A stretch of DNA of 64,000 nt from Nocardia cyriacigeorgica. Lineage in GTDB: Bacteria; Actinomycetota; Actinomycetes; Mycobacteriales; Mycobacteriaceae. The notes beneath the pieces are model-generated. The model saw nothing but the letters and a program-made list of their open reading frames with translations, had not been told where the DNA came from and did not search any database. The stretch covers positions 117,537 to 181,536 of the forward strand of contig NZ_JARWNX010000039.1 of assembly GCF_029868385.1 (NCBI RefSeq), read 5' to 3'. How positions within the stretch are numbered: position 1 is the stretch's first letter; each line of letters opens with the position of its first letter. Below are positions 53,122-64,000 of the stretch, piece after piece. The position numbers and the translations under genes were made by a program.

Positions 53122-54495
53122 ATGGTCAGCAATCTTGCGGGTGGTCGCCCCTCGCGGCATGGAGTAGAACCCGGCACGCAGCTCGGTGCACTGGAAGCCT
53201 ATGCCGCTCGAGCGCATGGATATCTCGGTGCCGGTGGTGAGCGGCTGTCCCGGCTCGCCGGTCTACTGCGGCCCGCGGTCCTCGAATCGTGGTTGCGCAG
53301 TGTTCGCGGTGGCATCGATCCGATGGACGTCGTCGACGGTCGCGGACTGCGCGGCGCCGACCTCCAGCGCTACCGCGATGCCCATCCGATCGCCGCCCTG
53401 ATGCCACTGATCGACAAACTTCTCGTCGAGGACGCCGCCCGCACCGGGTTGATCGTGGTCGTGGCCGATCAGTTCGGTCGGGTGCTGTCGGTACACGGTG
53501 ACGCCGAACGGGTCAGTGCCGCCACCGAGATCGGCTTGCGCGCCGGTGACGATCTGAGCGAGCGCCGTATCGGCACCAATGCCGTCGGCATGGTGGTCCG
53601 CACCGGACGGGCCGCCTGGATCCACGGTCCCGAACATTTCCTGCATCGTATGCATCAGCTCACCGGCGCCGCCGCGCCCGTGCACGATCCGGACGGCAGG
53701 CTGGTCGGGGTGCTGATGATCGCCGGTGGTGTGCGGGTGGCGCGGCCGGAGATCCTGGCCCTGGTGAAGGCGGCGGCGACCGCGGCGGAGATGGATCTGC
53801 TGCTCACCGTCATGCGGGCCGATCGGCACGCGCCGGCGGGCAATGCCCGCGATCGAGGGGCCGGTCTCGCGCCCGATCGCGGCAGGCTGGGCCTCGATGT
53901 GCTCGGTCTCGGGCAGCCGCAGCTGAGCATCGCCGGTAAGCGCGTGCCGCTCTCGCAGCGGCATGCCGAGATCCTGCTGCTGCTCACCGAACATCCCGAG
54001 GGCCTCGGCGCCGACCATCTGGCCCTGCTGCTCGATGACACCGATCTGGACAACGGCACCATCCGCGCCGCCATGTCGCGGCTGCGCACGGTGGTGGGGC
54101 CCGAGGTGTTCGGCTCACGGCCCTACCGGTTACGGGTTCCGGTGGCCACCGATATCGATTTCCTGCGCGCCGCGCTGGACTCCGGTGATGTGGACGCGGC
54201 CCTGCGGCTCTACGCGGGGCCGGTGCTGCCCCGCTCGAACGCGCCCGGAATCGTCGATCTGCGCGATGAGCTGCGGGTTCGGCTGCGGACCTCGGTGCTG
54301 GATTCGCGTGATCCGGCCGCGCTGCGACGGTGGACATCGACTGCGGAGGGGCGCGACGACGCGTCGGCCTGGGTCGCCTACCGGTCGACCGTCGACCGCG
54401 ATTCGCCGCTGTTCGCCCAGATCGAGGCCAAGATCCGGGTGCTCGATCGGCGGCTCGGCGCGGATGCAACGCAGATGCAACGTTTCGGCTCATAG
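53122..54495 (+). CDS. GAF-domain transcriptional regulator with C-terminal winged-helix domain
   Basis: A 457-residue regulator of a type seen next to alcohol and aldehyde metabolism genes in actinobacteria. An N-terminal helical segment (about 15-85: RLSRLAGLLRPAVLESWLRS) precedes a GAF-like domain (about 95-215: GLIVVVADQFGRVLSVHGDA, then DLSERRIGTNAVGMVV and GAAAPVHDPDGRLVGVLMIA). A DNA-binding winged helix lies at about 280-360 (PLSQRHAEILLLLTEHPEGL, then NGTIRAAMSRLRTVVGPEVF). The rest is helical. It is 127 bases downstream of mftG and could sense a substrate of mycofactocin-dependent dehydrogenases; it may instead belong with the NRPS. Neither is proven. Confidence 0.85.
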   Translation: MVSNLAGGRPSRHGVEPGTQLGALEAYAARAHGYLGAGGERLSRLAGLLRPAVLESWLRSVRGGIDPMDVVDGRGLRGADLQRYRDAHPIAALMPLIDKLLVEDAARTGLIVVVADQFGRVLSVHGDAERVSAATEIGLRAGDDLSERRIGTNAVGMVVRTGRAAWIHGPEHFLHRMHQLTGAAAPVHDPDGRLVGVLMIAGGVRVARPEILALVKAAATAAEMDLLLTVMRADRHAPAGNARDRGAGLAPDRGRLGLDVLGLGQPQLSIAGKRVPLSQRHAEILLLLTEHPEGLGADHLALLLDDTDLDNGTIRAAMSRLRTVVGPEVFGSRPYRLRVPVATDIDFLRAALDSGDVDAALRLYAGPVLPRSNAPGIVDLRDELRVRLRTSVLDSRDPAALRRWTSTAEGRDDASAWVAYRSTVDRDSPLFAQIEAKIRVLDRRLGADATQMQRFGS

Positions 54496-55010
54496 TCTGC
54501 CCATCTGAAAGTGCGATAGCTCACATGCGCGAGGCGTAGCTGGTCGCGGGTAGAGGGCTGCCCGGAGTCGGTCGCACCGGGGGCTATCTGGACGCTTGTC
54601 CGATATTTTTAGAGCAATCAGTTCCTTTTTATTTCGACCTGGCCTAGTGTTCGCAATACGTGGATGACATCCATGTGACGTATCCGACATACCGCCGTTA
54701 TCGAAACCGCGGTGGCAGTGAAGGTGGAGGAAAGATCACCAGCTAGGCATCTTCGGTCCGCTCCGGAAAGCCCGGCCCGCACGGCCCGCCGAATCCGGAC
54801 GGCACGGCGGTGACCCACCGGTCACCGATTCTGTTCACGCACATCTGTCGAATACACGCGATTCCCCCGACGAGCATCGCGTGCGATTCGCCGACACCTC
54901 ATGCGGTAGCCACAGCCGCGCCGCGGGACTCCGACCCCCGTTGCGCAGGCTTATTCGTGCTGCCCAAAAGCATTCGGCCAGCCGATAATTCGCCATTCGA
55001 GGAGGCTCTG
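54496..55010 (+). promoter_or_regulatory. Intergenic region upstream of the NRPS gene
   Basis: About 515 bases with no convincing gene lie between the GAF regulator and the NRPS. Bases 54601-54650 are unusually AT-rich (runs of T at 54604-54610 and 54625-54632) for this genome and are the likeliest promoter. A dyad at 54658-54676 centred on TGGATGACATCCA could bind a regulator. No IdeR/DmdR iron box (TTAGG...CCTAA type) was found despite the siderophore-like gene. AGGAGG just before 55011 is the ribosome-binding site. Confidence 0.5.
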
Positions 55011-58000
55011 GTGCACGGTACGGAGTTGGGTGGAACCAGCGCACAGCAGCGGGAAACACTGCCGCCGCAGGTGCGAACATCCGCGCAGGCCCGGTTTCCG
55101 CTCGCACCGGCGCAGCTGGGGGTCTGGTACGCCCAACTGCTCGATCCCGAGGTGCCGATCAATGTGGCGCAGTATGTGGATGTGCGCGGTGCGGTGGACG
55201 CCGAACTGTTGCAAGAGGTTTCGACCGCGGCGGCGCGCGAGTACGAATCGGTGCTCGTCCGTATCGGCGAATCCGACGGTGTGCCGTATCAGTGGGTCGA
55301 TCAGGAATTGCCGGTCGACATTCCGGTGATCGATTTCCGTTCGCATCCCGATTCCGTTGCCGCGGCCATGGAATGGATGCGGGCGGAGGCGAGTGCGCCG
55401 GTGGATCTGCTGCACGATCGCCTGTTCGCCGGTGCGCTGCTACGCGTCGAATCCGAACGTTATTTCTGGTATCTACGCGCCCACCACATCATCCTCGACG
55501 GATTCGGTGCGCTCACCAACACCATGCGGGTGGCCGAGCGCTACACCGCGCGTGTGCTCGGACGGGAGGCGGAGTCGGTCTCGCCCGGCAGCCTTGCGGC
55601 GCTGGTGGAGGGTGAGCACACCTATCGCGGCAGTGCCAGATTCGGCACCGATCGCGCACACTGGGCCGAGCGGGTGGCCGGGCTCGACGCCCCGACCAGC
55701 CTCGACGGACGCACCGCACCGCGGTCGGCGGCCAACCTGATCGCCGGGCGGCCGCTGCCCGATCGGCTCACCGAGCGGATGAACACCCTTGCCGCCAGCC
55801 AGGATTCGACCCCCGCGGTGGTGCTGCTCGCCGCCTTCGCCGCCTACCTGGGCCGACTCACCGACCGCGACGACGCGGTGCTCAGCCTGCCGGTGACCGC
55901 TCGGACCACCGCGGTCATGCGCAGGTCGGCGGGCATGCTCTCCAATATCGTGCCGCTGCGCCTGTCGACCGACGGCACCTGGGGTGAGCTGCTGCGCGCG
56001 ACGCGGGTCGAGGTGGCGGGTGCGCTACGGCATCAGCGGTACCGGGCCGAGGACATCCGCCGCGACGCCGAGCACGATGGGCGCCCGGCCCGGCGCGCGC
56101 TGTTCGGTCCGCTGGCCAACATCATGCTGTTCCGCAGCGATCTGACCCTCGGCACCGCGCCCGGCCAGTACCACGTGCTGTCCACCGGCCCGGTGGAGGA
56201 TCTGAGCCTCAATGTCTATTACGGCGAACGCGATCGGGTGCACGTCGACTTCGAGGCCAACCCCAACCTGTACGCCGCCGACGATATCGCTCGCCACCAC
56301 ACCAGATTCGTTCGCTATCTGGACCGGTTGCTGGTCACCGAACTGGATGCGCCGCTGGCCGATGTCGAGGTCGCCACCGAGCTGGAGCTCGAGGTCAGCA
56401 CCAAGATCTGGAATGCCACCGACCATCCGGTGGACGAGCGGGCCACGCTGGTGTCGATGTTCCAGGCGCAGGCCGCGCGCACGCCGGACGCGGTCGCGCT
56501 GCGATTCGCCGGAGCGCCGGACCTGACCTACGCGCAGCTGTCCGCGCGGGCCGACCGGTTGGCTCGCGTGTTGATCGCGCGCGGTATCGGGCCCGAGACG
56601 CTGGTGGCGCTGCATATCCGCCGCTCGCCCGAACTGGTCATCGCCATGTACGCGGTGCTCGCCGCCGGGGCCGCCTATGTGCCACTGGACCCCGATCATC
56701 CCGCCGAACGCACCGCCCACATCGTGGCGACCGCGCGGCCCGCCGGTGTGCTGATCGCAGGGGATCGGCCGCTGCTCGCCGAGGGCTCGGTGCCCGTGCT
56801 CGACATCGACGATCAGGACGCGACCGGGCCGTCGGGTCCGATCTGGGACCGGGAGCGCACCACGCCGTTGCGTCCGTCCCATCCGGCCTACGTGATCTTC
56901 ACCTCCGGTTCTACCGGCACACCCAAGGGGGTCGTGGTCTCGCATGCCGCGATCGTGAACCGGCTGGTGTGGATGCAGAGCGCCTACCGGCTCACCGCGG
57001 CCGATGTGGTGTTGCAGAAGACACCGGCCACCTTCGATGTGTCGGTATGGGAGTTCTTCTGGCCGTTGCAGGTGGGTGCGACGCTGGTGCTGGCCCAGCC
57101 CGACGGACATCGCGATCCGGCCTATCTGCGTGCGGCGATCGCCGAATACCGCGTCACCACCGCACATTTCGTGCCATCGATGCTCGAGGTGTTCCTGGCT
57201 CATCAGGACATCGGCGCCGAGACCTCGCTGCGCACGGTCTTCGCTTCCGGCGAGGCGCTACCCGCCTCACTCGCCCAGCGGCTACGGGTGCTGACCGGCG
57301 CCCGGCTGCACAACCTGTACGGTCCGACCGAAGCGGCGGTGGATGTCACCTTCCATGAGGTGAGCGATGCCGACACCGTTTCGGTGCCGATCGGGGCACC
57401 GGTGTTCAACACCAGACTGCATGTGCTCGATTCGCGGCTGCGTCCGGTACCGGTCGGGGCGCCGGGTGAGCTGTATCTGTCGGGGGTACAGCTCGCCCGG
57501 GGATATGCGGGTGCGCCCGGGCTGTCGGCGGGCCGATTCGTCGCCCACCCGTACGGCGCCGAACCGGGGGAGCGGATGTACCGCACCGGTGATGTGGTGC
57601 GGTGGACGACCAATGGTGAGTTGGAGTATCTGGGCCGCACCGATTTCCAGGTGAAACTGCGCGGGTTGCGGATCGAGCCGGGCGAGATCGAGACGGTGCT
57701 CGCTGCTGTCGATGCGGTGGTCCGCGCGGTGGTCGTGGTGCGTGATGATCACGGCGTCGGCGAACAGCTGGTGGCCTATGTGGTGGAGGCCGAGCCGGAC
57801 ACCGTGACGGCGGAGCAGCTGCGCGCGGCGGCCGCGCGGGCACTGCCCGGCTATATGGTGCCCGCCGCCTATGTGGTGCTCGACGCGCTGCCGGTCAATG
57901 CCTCCGGCAAATTGGATCGTGGTGCGCTACCCGCGCCTCGGCGCGCCGCGGCGGTGTACACCGCACCCGCGAGCCCGGTGGAGCAGGCGGTGGCCGGGGT

Positions 58001-61000
58001 GTTCGCCGAACTGCTCGGTTCGCAGCGCATCGGCCGCGAGGACGACTTCTTCGCACTCGGCGGCAACAGTCTGATCGCCACTCGGGTGGCGGCCAGGCTC
58101 GGCGCCGACCTCGGCTGCCGCCTCGGTGTGCGTGAGTTGTTCGCCGCGTCCACCGTGGCCGGGTTGGCCGAGCTGATCGAGCGACGCTCCGGCACCGGCG
58201 CGCTCCCGCCGCTGTACGCGCGCCCGCGACCGGAATATGTGCCGCTCTCGCCCGCGCAGCAGCGGATCTGGTTCCTCAACCGGTTCGAGGCCACGAGTGC
58301 GAGCTACAACATGCCGTTCGTGCTGCGGCTGCGTGGCGATCTCGATCGGCCCGCGCTGTGCGCCGCACTGGCCGATCTGGTCGAACGCCATGAGGTGCTG
58401 CGCACCGTCTTCCCGGCGACCCCACCCGGTGTGGATGCGGCGGGGTCGGCGGCGCATCAGGTGGTGCTGGAGCCCGCGCAGTTCGAGGTGCGGCCGGAAG
58501 CGATCGGCGCGGAGGAACTGGCGGGTGAGCTGGCGCGGTTCGCGGCGGCCGGGTTCGATCTGGAGCGCGAGATTCCGTTCCGGGCAAGAATTTTCGACGT
58601 CGATGACGACAGTTGCGCACTGGCCGTTGTCGCGCACCATATCGCCGCCGATGGACTGTCACTGCGGGTGCTGGCCCGGGATGTGATGGCCGCCTACACC
58701 GCCCGGTGTGACGGTGTGCCACCGGCGCTGTCGCCGCTGCCGGTGCAGTACGCCGACTACAGCATGTGGCAGCGGGATCTGCTCGGCTCGGCCACCGACC
58801 CGGACGCACCGATGGGTCGTCAGCTGGACTTCTGGACCAATGCCCTGTCGGGGGCGCCGGATCTGCTCGAGCTACCCGCCGACCGGCCGCGTCCGGCGGT
58901 CGCGTCCGGGCGCGGCGCGACACACCGATTCGAGATTCCCGCCGACGTGTACGCCGCGATCATCGAAACCGCACGTGCGCAGCGCCTCTCGCCCTTCATG
59001 GTGGTGCACACCGCGTTCGCCGCGCTGCTGTCGCGTCTCGGCGGCACCGACGACATCGTGATCGGTACTCCGGTCGCCGGACGCGGCGATCGCGCGCTCG
59101 ACGATCTGGTCGGCATGTTCGTCAACACCCTCGCGCTGCGCACCACCGTCGCCGCAGACAGCACCGTCGAGCAGTTGTTCGCGCAGGTGAAAGCATCCGA
59201 TCTGGCCGCATTCGGACACGCCGAGCTACCGTTCGAGCAGGTGGTGGAGGCCATCAATCCGCCGCGCTCCCAGGCCCGCCACCCGCTGTTCCAAGTGCTG
59301 CTCGCCTTCGACAACGCGGGCGACATGAGCTTCGAACTCCCCGGTATCTCGGCAAAGACCAGTACTCTGGACGCCGGGGTGACCAAGTTCGATCTCCAAC
59401 TCACGGTCACCGATCACCTCGGCGGGGCCGGACTCAGGGAAGGTCCGGCGCCGACCGAGGTCCCCGCCGAATTCACCTATGCCACAGATCTTTTCGACGA
59501 ATCAACGATCGCCTGGTACGCGCGGCTGCTGGTGCGCGTATTGCGAGCCGTCACCGATGACGGTGGGCTCCTCATCGCCGATCTGCCGCTACTGGATGCC
59601 GCCGAACAGCAGCGGGTGATCGAACTCGGTGATGCGACCGCGATGCGTCCGGTACGGCGCGCGACCGTCGGCCGGGCACCGACCGGCGACGAATGGGCGG
59701 CACTCGCACAGCGGCTGTCCGCGCCGAGCATCACCGAGGTGCGTGCGGACGTAGCCGAACGCGACTCCAGCGCAGCACCTTCGATCGTGGGCCGGGCCGC
59801 CGAGGGCGGCCGTCCGATCCCCGACGGCCCGACCCTGCTCGACGCATTCGCCGCCCGCGTCGCGCGCACCCCACACGCCGTCGCGGTCATCGACGGCGCA
59901 CTCCGGCTGACCTACGCCGAACTCGCCGACCGCGCCAACCGGCTCGCACGACGCCTCATCGCCGCGGGTATCGGACCGGAAACCCTGGTGGCGCTGGGCA
60001 TACCTCGTTCGGCCGACTTCGTCGTCGCCACCTACGCGGTGCTCACCGCAGGCGGCGCCTACGTCCCGCTGGACCCCGAGCAACCACCCGCACGCATCGC
60101 AAAGGTGCTGGCGACCGCGCGGCCGGTGTGCGTGCTGACCCGATCGGGAGACGCCTGGGCAGCCGACACCGCGGTACCGGTCCTGACAGTGGGCGACGGT
60201 GAATCAGCGCCGTACTCACCCGATCCGGTGACCGACGCCGAGCGGCGCGCACCCCTGCGCCCCGACCACACCGCGTACGTCATCTTCACCTCCGGCTCCA
60301 CCGGGCTCCCCAAGGGCGTCGCCGTGCAGCACGCCTCCGTCGTCAACCAGATCGACTGGATCACCGCCGAATACGGTATCGACGCCGACGATGTGGTGCT
60401 GTTCAAAACACCGACCACCTTCGACGTCTCGGTGTGGGAGCTGTTCGCGCCCACCGCGGTCGGTGCGCGGATGGTGGTGGCCGAACCGGGCGGGCATCGC
60501 GATGTGACCTATCTGGCCGAGACCATTGCGGCGCACCGGGTGACCATGACCTCCTTCGTACCGTCCATGCTGACGGTATTCGCCGAGACCGCGCCCGCCG
60601 AATCGCTGGCCTCGCTGCGCACGGTGCTGGTGGCCGGTGAGGCCATGACCGGGGCGGCCGCGGCGGCCTTCGGCGCGGTGAGTCCGGCCGAGCTGTACAA
60701 CCTGTACGGGCCAACCGAATTCACCGTGCACGCCACCCACGCGCCGGTATCGGCGCGGGTCAGCGGCTCGGCGCCGATCGGACGTCCGGTGCCGGGCGGC
60801 CAGGTGCTCGTCCTCGACGCACGGCTGCGCCCGGTTCCCGACACGGTGGTCGGGGAGCTGTATCTGTCCGGAGTGCAGATGGCGCGCGGATATCACGGTC
60901 GCGCCGACCTCAGCGCGGGACGTTTCGTCGCCAACCCCTACGGCCCCGCGGGTGCGCGCATGTACCGCACCGGCGATCTGGTCCGCCGGAACCGGGACGG

Positions 61001-64000
61001 TGATCTGGAATATCTGGGCCGCAGCGATTTCCAGGTGAAACTGCGTGGTCAGCGCATCGAACTCAGTGAGATCGAGGCGGCACTGACCGCATCGGGCGAA
61101 GTGCGGTCGGCCGCCGTGCGTGTGTACACGCATGCGGCCGGTGAGCTGCTGGTCGCGTATGTGGTGACCGGCCTCGAGGACCCGGCGCACGAACTCGAGG
61201 CCAGGCTGCGTGCCGTACTGCCCTCGTACATGGTGCCCGGCGCCTACGTCCGCGTGGACGCGATGCCGTTGACCAGCTCGGGCAAACTCGATCGCAAGGC
61301 ACTACCCGATCCGGTGCTGACCGCCGCCACCTTCCGCGCACCCGTGAGCCGGGCCGAGCAGACGGTGGCGGAGATCTTCGCGCAGACGCTCGGCGTCGAC
61401 CGGGTGGGCCTGGACGACGATTTCTTCGCCCTCGGCGGGAACTCGCTGGTCGCCACCCAGATCGCGGCCCGCATCGCCGCGCTGCTCGATATCGATGTGC
61501 CGGTGCGGATGCTGTTCGAACATCCGACCGTCGGTGCCCTCGCCGCCCGGCTGACCGCAACGGACGGCGCCGCGCGCGCCCGCCGCCCGCTGGTCGTGGG
61601 GGAGCGGCCCGAGGTGGTGCCGCTGTCGTACGCGCAGCAGCGCATGTGGTTCCTCAACCAGTTCGACGCGGAGTCGGTGGCGAACAATCTCACGGCCGCG
61701 GTGCGGTTGACGGGTGTGCTCGACCAGCAGGCCCTGAGCGCGGCGCTCGCCGATGTGGTGCAGCGTCACGAGTCGCTGCGGACGATGTACCCAGCCGTGG
61801 ACGGTGTGGCCCGCCAGCAGGTGCTTGCGGCAGACGCGGTCGCGCTGCGGTGGCAGATCGACGAGATCGAGCCCGGTGAGCTGGCTGCCAGGATTCGCGC
61901 CGAAGCCGCAGTGGCGTTCCAGGTCGATCGGGAACCGCCGGTCCGGGTCGGGATGCTGCGCCTCGGCGTCGACGATCATGTACTGCTGGTGTCGATCCAC
62001 CACATCAGCGCCGATGGCTGGTCGATCGCGCCGCTCACCCGCGACCTCATGCTCGCCTACGCGGCTCGCTGCACCGGCCGTGCGCCGGAATGGTCGCCGC
62101 TGCCCGCGCAGTACGCCGACTACACACTGTGGCAGCGTGACATCCTCGGCGTCGAGAGCGAGCCGGATTCGCCGCTGGCCCAGCAGATCAGGTTCTGGTC
62201 GACCGAACTGGACGGGCTGCCCGACGTCCTGGATCTACCCGCCGACCGGCCGCGTCCCGCCATGGCCTCCGGTCGCGGCGCACGGCACGCGTTCACCATC
62301 GACGCCGCCACCCATCGCGGTATCCGTGAGCTGGCCCGCCGCTCGAACGCCTCACTGTTCATGGTGCTGCACGCCGCCTTCGCGACCCTGCTCTCGCGCC
62401 TGACGGGCCGGGCCGATATCGCCATCGGCACACCCGTGGCGGGTCGTGGTGATGCGGCGCTGGACGATCTGGTCGGCATGTTCGTCAATACGCTGGTGCT
62501 GCGGTCGCAGGTGCGATCCGACCGCGGTTTCGCCGAACTGCTGGCTGCCGTCCGCGACAGTGATCTGCGGGCGTTCGCGCATGCGGATGTGCCGTTCGAG
62601 CGGTTGGTGGAAGTGTTGAATCCACCGCGTTCGGCGGCAAGGCATCCGCTGTTCCAGGTGATGCTCGACGTCCAGAACACGGCGACCACCAGCCTGGAGC
62701 TGGCGGGAATCACCGCGACCCGACTCGATATCGACACCCGCACCGCCAAATTCGACCTGCACCTGACGGTCACCGAAACCGAAGACGGCGGTACTCCGGC
62801 GGGTATCGACGCCGTCTTCGAATACGCGACCGATCTGTTCGACGCCGCCACCATCGCCGCCTTCGCCGACCGGCTGCGGCTGTTGCTGGACGCGGCGCTG
62901 GCCGATCCGCAGCGCCCGGTGGGCGACCTCGAGCTGCTGACCGCCGCCGAGCGGGTGCAGGTGCTCGACACCTGGAACGGCACCGTGGCCGAGGTGCCTG
63001 CCGGGCAGACGTTGGTGTCGCTGTTCGAGGCGCAGGTGGCGCGTACACCGCATGCGGTCGCGGTGTCGTTCCGCGACGAACCTGCCCAGCCGTCCGGCGA
63101 TCCCTTGTCGTCGGATTGCGTGGTGATGGTGGGTCGCTCGTCCTCAGGCGAGGACCTGTCGTCGGGTCCCGGTGTGATGATCGGCCACTCGTCGGGCGAC
63201 GACCACTCGTTGTCGAGTGACCTCGCGATGTTCACCCACTCGTCGTCCAACCACCTGTTGTCGAGTGACTCCGCGGTGCTCGGCCACGCGTCGCCCGGCG
63301 ATCACGCCCCGGCGGGCCACCGTGTGACGCTCACCTACTCCGAGTTCGCGGCTCGGGTGAACCGACTGGCCCGGCTGCTGGTGTCGATCGGGGTGGGGCC
63401 GGAGAGCACGGTCGCGGTGGCCATGCCGCGTTCGGTGGATCTGGTGGTCGCCATGTACGCGGTGCTCACCGCGGGTGGTGCGTATGTGCCGGTGGACCCG
63501 GAGCATCCGGTCGAGCGCATCGGGCAGGTGTTGCGGACGGCGCGGCCGGTGTGTGTGCTCACTCGGTCCGGTGACGGGCTGGATCTGCCGGTCCCCGATT
63601 CCGGCGATGCGCATGTGTGGGCGGTGCTGGACGTCGACCAGTTCGATACCTCCGACTATTCGGACGCGCCGCTGACCGACGACGACAGGCTCGGTGCGCT
63701 CACCGCCGACAACGCGGCATACGTCATCTTTACGTCGGGTTCGACGGGTCGGCCGAAGGGTGTGGGGGTTTCGCATGCGGCGATTGTGAATCGTCTGGTG
63801 TGGATGCAGTCGGTGTACCGGCTGGGTGGTTCGGATGTGGTGTTGCAGAAGACGCCTGCGACGTTCGATGTGTCGGTGTGGGAGTTTTTCTGGCCGTTGC
63901 AGGTGGGTGCGCGGTTGGTGGTGGCGAAGCCGGATGGTCATCGTGATCCGGCGTATTTGGCGGAGTTGATCGGGGCGGAGGGGGTGACGATCACTCACTT
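55011..64000 (+). CDS. EntF-like non-ribosomal peptide synthetase (3' partial)
   Basis: The first 2996 residues of a modular NRPS that continues past the window; the frame is open throughout from GTG at 55011 (AGGAGG five bases before). Order: C1 (HHIILDG, 158-164), A1 (FTSGSTG from 630), PCP1 (Ser1020), C2 (HHIAADG, 1209-1215), A2 (FTSGSTG from 1759), PCP2 (Ser2145), C3 (HHISADG, 2330-2336), A3 (FTSGSTG from 2907, cut). C1 resembles the EntF condensation domain ([20 protein letters not shown], then [14 protein letters not shown]). The A1 pocket reads DVWHFSLVDK, the serine code of EntF. A2 reads DVWSLALVHK, not confidently assigned. A3 begins DVWH, also serine-like. No epimerisation domain is present. 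A3 has an in-frame repeat insertion. Confidence 0.96.
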   Translation, partial: MHGTELGGTSAQQRETLPPQVRTSAQARFPLAPAQLGVWYAQLLDPEVPINVAQYVDVRGAVDAELLQEVSTAAAREYESVLVRIGESDGVPYQWVDQELPVDIPVIDFRSHPDSVAAAMEWMRAEASAPVDLLHDRLFAGALLRVESERYFWYLRAHHIILDGFGALTNTMRVAERYTARVLGREAESVSPGSLAALVEGEHTYRGSARFGTDRAHWAERVAGLDAPTSLDGRTAPRSAANLIAGRPLPDRLTERMNTLAASQDSTPAVVLLAAFAAYLGRLTDRDDAVLSLPVTARTTAVMRRSAGMLSNIVPLRLSTDGTWGELLRATRVEVAGALRHQRYRAEDIRRDAEHDGRPARRALFGPLANIMLFRSDLTLGTAPGQYHVLSTGPVEDLSLNVYYGERDRVHVDFEANPNLYAADDIARHHTRFVRYLDRLLVTELDAPLADVEVATELELEVSTKIWNATDHPVDERATLVSMFQAQAARTPDAVALRFAGAPDLTYAQLSARADRLARVLIARGIGPETLVALHIRRSPELVIAMYAVLAAGAAYVPLDPDHPAERTAHIVATARPAGVLIAGDRPLLAEGSVPVLDIDDQDATGPSGPIWDRERTTPLRPSHPAYVIFTSGSTGTPKGVVVSHAAIVNRLVWMQSAYRLTAADVVLQKTPATFDVSVWEFFWPLQVGATLVLAQPDGHRDPAYLRAAIAEYRVTTAHFVPSMLEVFLAHQDIGAETSLRTVFASGEALPASLAQRLRVLTGARLHNLYGPTEAAVDVTFHEVSDADTVSVPIGAPVFNTRLHVLDSRLRPVPVGAPGELYLSGVQLARGYAGAPGLSAGRFVAHPYGAEPGERMYRTGDVVRWTTNGELEYLGRTDFQVKLRGLRIEPGEIETVLAAVDAVVRAVVVVRDDHGVGEQLVAYVVEAEPDTVTAEQLRAAAARALPGYMVPAAYVVLDALPVNASGKLDRGALPAPRRAAAVYTAPASPVEQAVAGVFAELLGSQRIGREDDFFALGGNSLIATRVAARLGADLGCRLGVRELFAASTVAGLAELIERRSGTGALPPLYARPRPEYVPLSPAQQRIWFLNRFEATSASYNMPFVLRLRGDLDRPALCAALADLVERHEVLRTVFPATPPGVDAAGSAAHQVVLEPAQFEVRPEAIGAEELAGELARFAAAGFDLEREIPFRARIFDVDDDSCALAVVAHHIAADGLSLRVLARDVMAAYTARCDGVPPALSPLPVQYADYSMWQRDLLGSATDPDAPMGRQLDFWTNALSGAPDLLELPADRPRPAVASGRGATHRFEIPADVYAAIIETARAQRLSPFMVVHTAFAALLSRLGGTDDIVIGTPVAGRGDRALDDLVGMFVNTLALRTTVAADSTVEQLFAQVKASDLAAFGHAELPFEQVVEAINPPRSQARHPLFQVLLAFDNAGDMSFELPGISAKTSTLDAGVTKFDLQLTVTDHLGGAGLREGPAPTEVPAEFTYATDLFDESTIAWYARLLVRVLRAVTDDGGLLIADLPLLDAAEQQRVIELGDATAMRPVRRATVGRAPTGDEWAALAQRLSAPSITEVRADVAERDSSAAPSIVGRAAEGGRPIPDGPTLLDAFAARVARTPHAVAVIDGALRLTYAELADRANRLARRLIAAGIGPETLVALGIPRSADFVVATYAVLTAGGAYVPLDPEQPPARIAKVLATARPVCVLTRSGDAWAADTAVPVLTVGDGESAPYSPDPVTDAERRAPLRPDHTAYVIFTSGSTGLPKGVAVQHASVVNQIDWITAEYGIDADDVVLFKTPTTFDVSVWELFAPTAVGARMVVAEPGGHRDVTYLAETIAAHRVTMTSFVPSMLTVFAETAPAESLASLRTVLVAGEAMTGAAAAAFGAVSPAELYNLYGPTEFTVHATHAPVSARVSGSAPIGRPVPGGQVLVLDARLRPVPDTVVGELYLSGVQMARGYHGRADLSAGRFVANPYGPAGARMYRTGDLVRRNRDGDLEYLGRSDFQVKLRGQRIELSEIEAALTASGEVRSAAVRVYTHAAGELLVAYVVTGLEDPAHELEARLRAVLPSYMVPGAYVRVDAMPLTSSGKLDRKALPDPVLTAATFRAPVSRAEQTVAEIFAQTLGVDRVGLDDDFFALGGNSLVATQIAARIAALLDIDVPVRMLFEHPTVGALAARLTATDGAARARRPLVVGERPEVVPLSYAQQRMWFLNQFDAESVANNLTAAVRLTGVLDQQALSAALADVVQRHESLRTMYPAVDGVARQQVLAADAVALRWQIDEIEPGELAARIRAEAAVAFQVDREPPVRVGMLRLGVDDHVLLVSIHHISADGWSIAPLTRDLMLAYAARCTGRAPEWSPLPAQYADYTLWQRDILGVESEPDSPLAQQIRFWSTELDGLPDVLDLPADRPRPAMASGRGARHAFTIDAATHRGIRELARRSNASLFMVLHAAFATLLSRLTGRADIAIGTPVAGRGDAALDDLVGMFVNTLVLRSQVRSDRGFAELLAAVRDSDLRAFAHADVPFERLVEVLNPPRSAARHPLFQVMLDVQNTATTSLELAGITATRLDIDTRTAKFDLHLTVTETEDGGTPAGIDAVFEYATDLFDAATIAAFADRLRLLLDAALADPQRPVGDLELLTAAERVQVLDTWNGTVAEVPAGQTLVSLFEAQVARTPHAVAVSFRDEPAQPSGDPLSSDCVVMVGRSSSGEDLSSGPGVMIGHSSGDDHSLSSDLAMFTHSSSNHLLSSDSAVLGHASPGDHAPAGHRVTLTYSEFAARVNRLARLLVSIGVGPESTVAVAMPRSVDLVVAMYAVLTAGGAYVPVDPEHPVERIGQVLRTARPVCVLTRSGDGLDLPVPDSGDAHVWAVLDVDQFDTSDYSDAPLTDDDRLGALTADNAAYVIFTSGSTGRPKGVGVSHAAIVNRLVWMQSVYRLGGSDVVLQKTPATFDVSVWEFFWPLQVGARLVVAKPDGHRDPAYLAELIGAEGVTITH
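63105..63308 (+). repeat. Four degenerate tandem repeats inside NRPS domain A3
   Basis: Four in-frame units of 16-18 codons begin at 63105, 63156, 63210 and 63258. Each starts Leu-Ser-Ser and most carry VMxGHSS-like residues followed by Gly-Asp (units: [68 protein letters not shown]). They interrupt A3 between [10 protein letters not shown] and [15 protein letters not shown], which normally adjoin. The repeats are read directly from the sequence and do not occur in A1 or A2. Confidence 0.85.

Noticed and set aside
54496..55010. Iron box for IdeR/DmdR upstream of the NRPS
   Set aside because: No TTAGG...CCTAA-type palindrome was seen, so iron control is not claimed from this region.
63105..63308. 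Repeat array as a CRISPR
   Set aside because: The units are coding, in frame, contiguous and degenerate, with no spacers.
55011..64000. Epimerisation or thioesterase domains in the visible NRPS
   Set aside because: C domains follow the carrier domains directly and no E or TE motif was found within the window.

Overview
The window comes from a high-GC actinobacterium of the order Mycobacteriales, most likely Nocardia or a close relative. The genus is an inference. It rests on the mce lipid-import operon with paired Mas genes, the actinobacterial rpoB-rpoC and rpsL-rpsG-fusA-tuf blocks, DUF3558 lipoproteins, a KshB-type steroid reductase, an ESX-type secretion target and a mycofactocin locus.

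Layout. 1-9.6 kb: end of a mce operon (yrbEB, mceA-F, two Mas genes), read rightward and tightly overlapped. 9.6-17.6 kb: rpoB and rpoC with an intercistronic hairpin. RpoB carries Asn at the rifampicin-critical position 531 (E. coli numbering). 17.7-33.6 kb: accessory metabolic and regulatory genes, including a GtfB-like glycosyltransferase, an ArsR-SRPBCC pair, pirin, a MerR-aldo/keto reductase pair, FprB, a double-hotdog thioesterase, an EspC-like protein with a WXG/lytic-transglycosylase partner, an Lrp regulator divergent from HppD, and two DUF3558 lipoproteins. 33.8-38.3 kb: the str operon, rpsL-rpsG-fusA-tuf. 38.3-47.9 kb: a VapBC toxin-antitoxin pair with a clear operator, a Pro/Ala-rich protein, an alpha/beta hydrolase, an AlkD-like glycosylase, an Asp/Glu racemase, a ferredoxin reductase, an SPW-TetR pair, a secreted lipase, KshB with a KstR box, and a TetR gene. 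48.2-53.0 kb: mycofactocin genes mftA, a fused mftB-mftC, mftF and mftG. 53.1-54.5 kb: a GAF-domain regulator. 55.0-64.0 kb: the start of a large NRPS gene that runs off the end.

How the genes fit together. The two housekeeping blocks have the same order as in mycobacteria, with accessory genes between and after them. The mycofactocin locus occupies its usual place downstream of tuf, but mftD and mftE are absent here and mftB and mftC form one reading frame. The NRPS begins with an EntF-like condensation domain and a serine-type adenylation domain (code DVWHFSLVDK), which suggests an aryl-capped, serine-containing siderophore. Its third adenylation domain carries four degenerate tandem repeats.

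No tRNA or rRNA gene, CRISPR array, insertion sequence or prophage was recognised.
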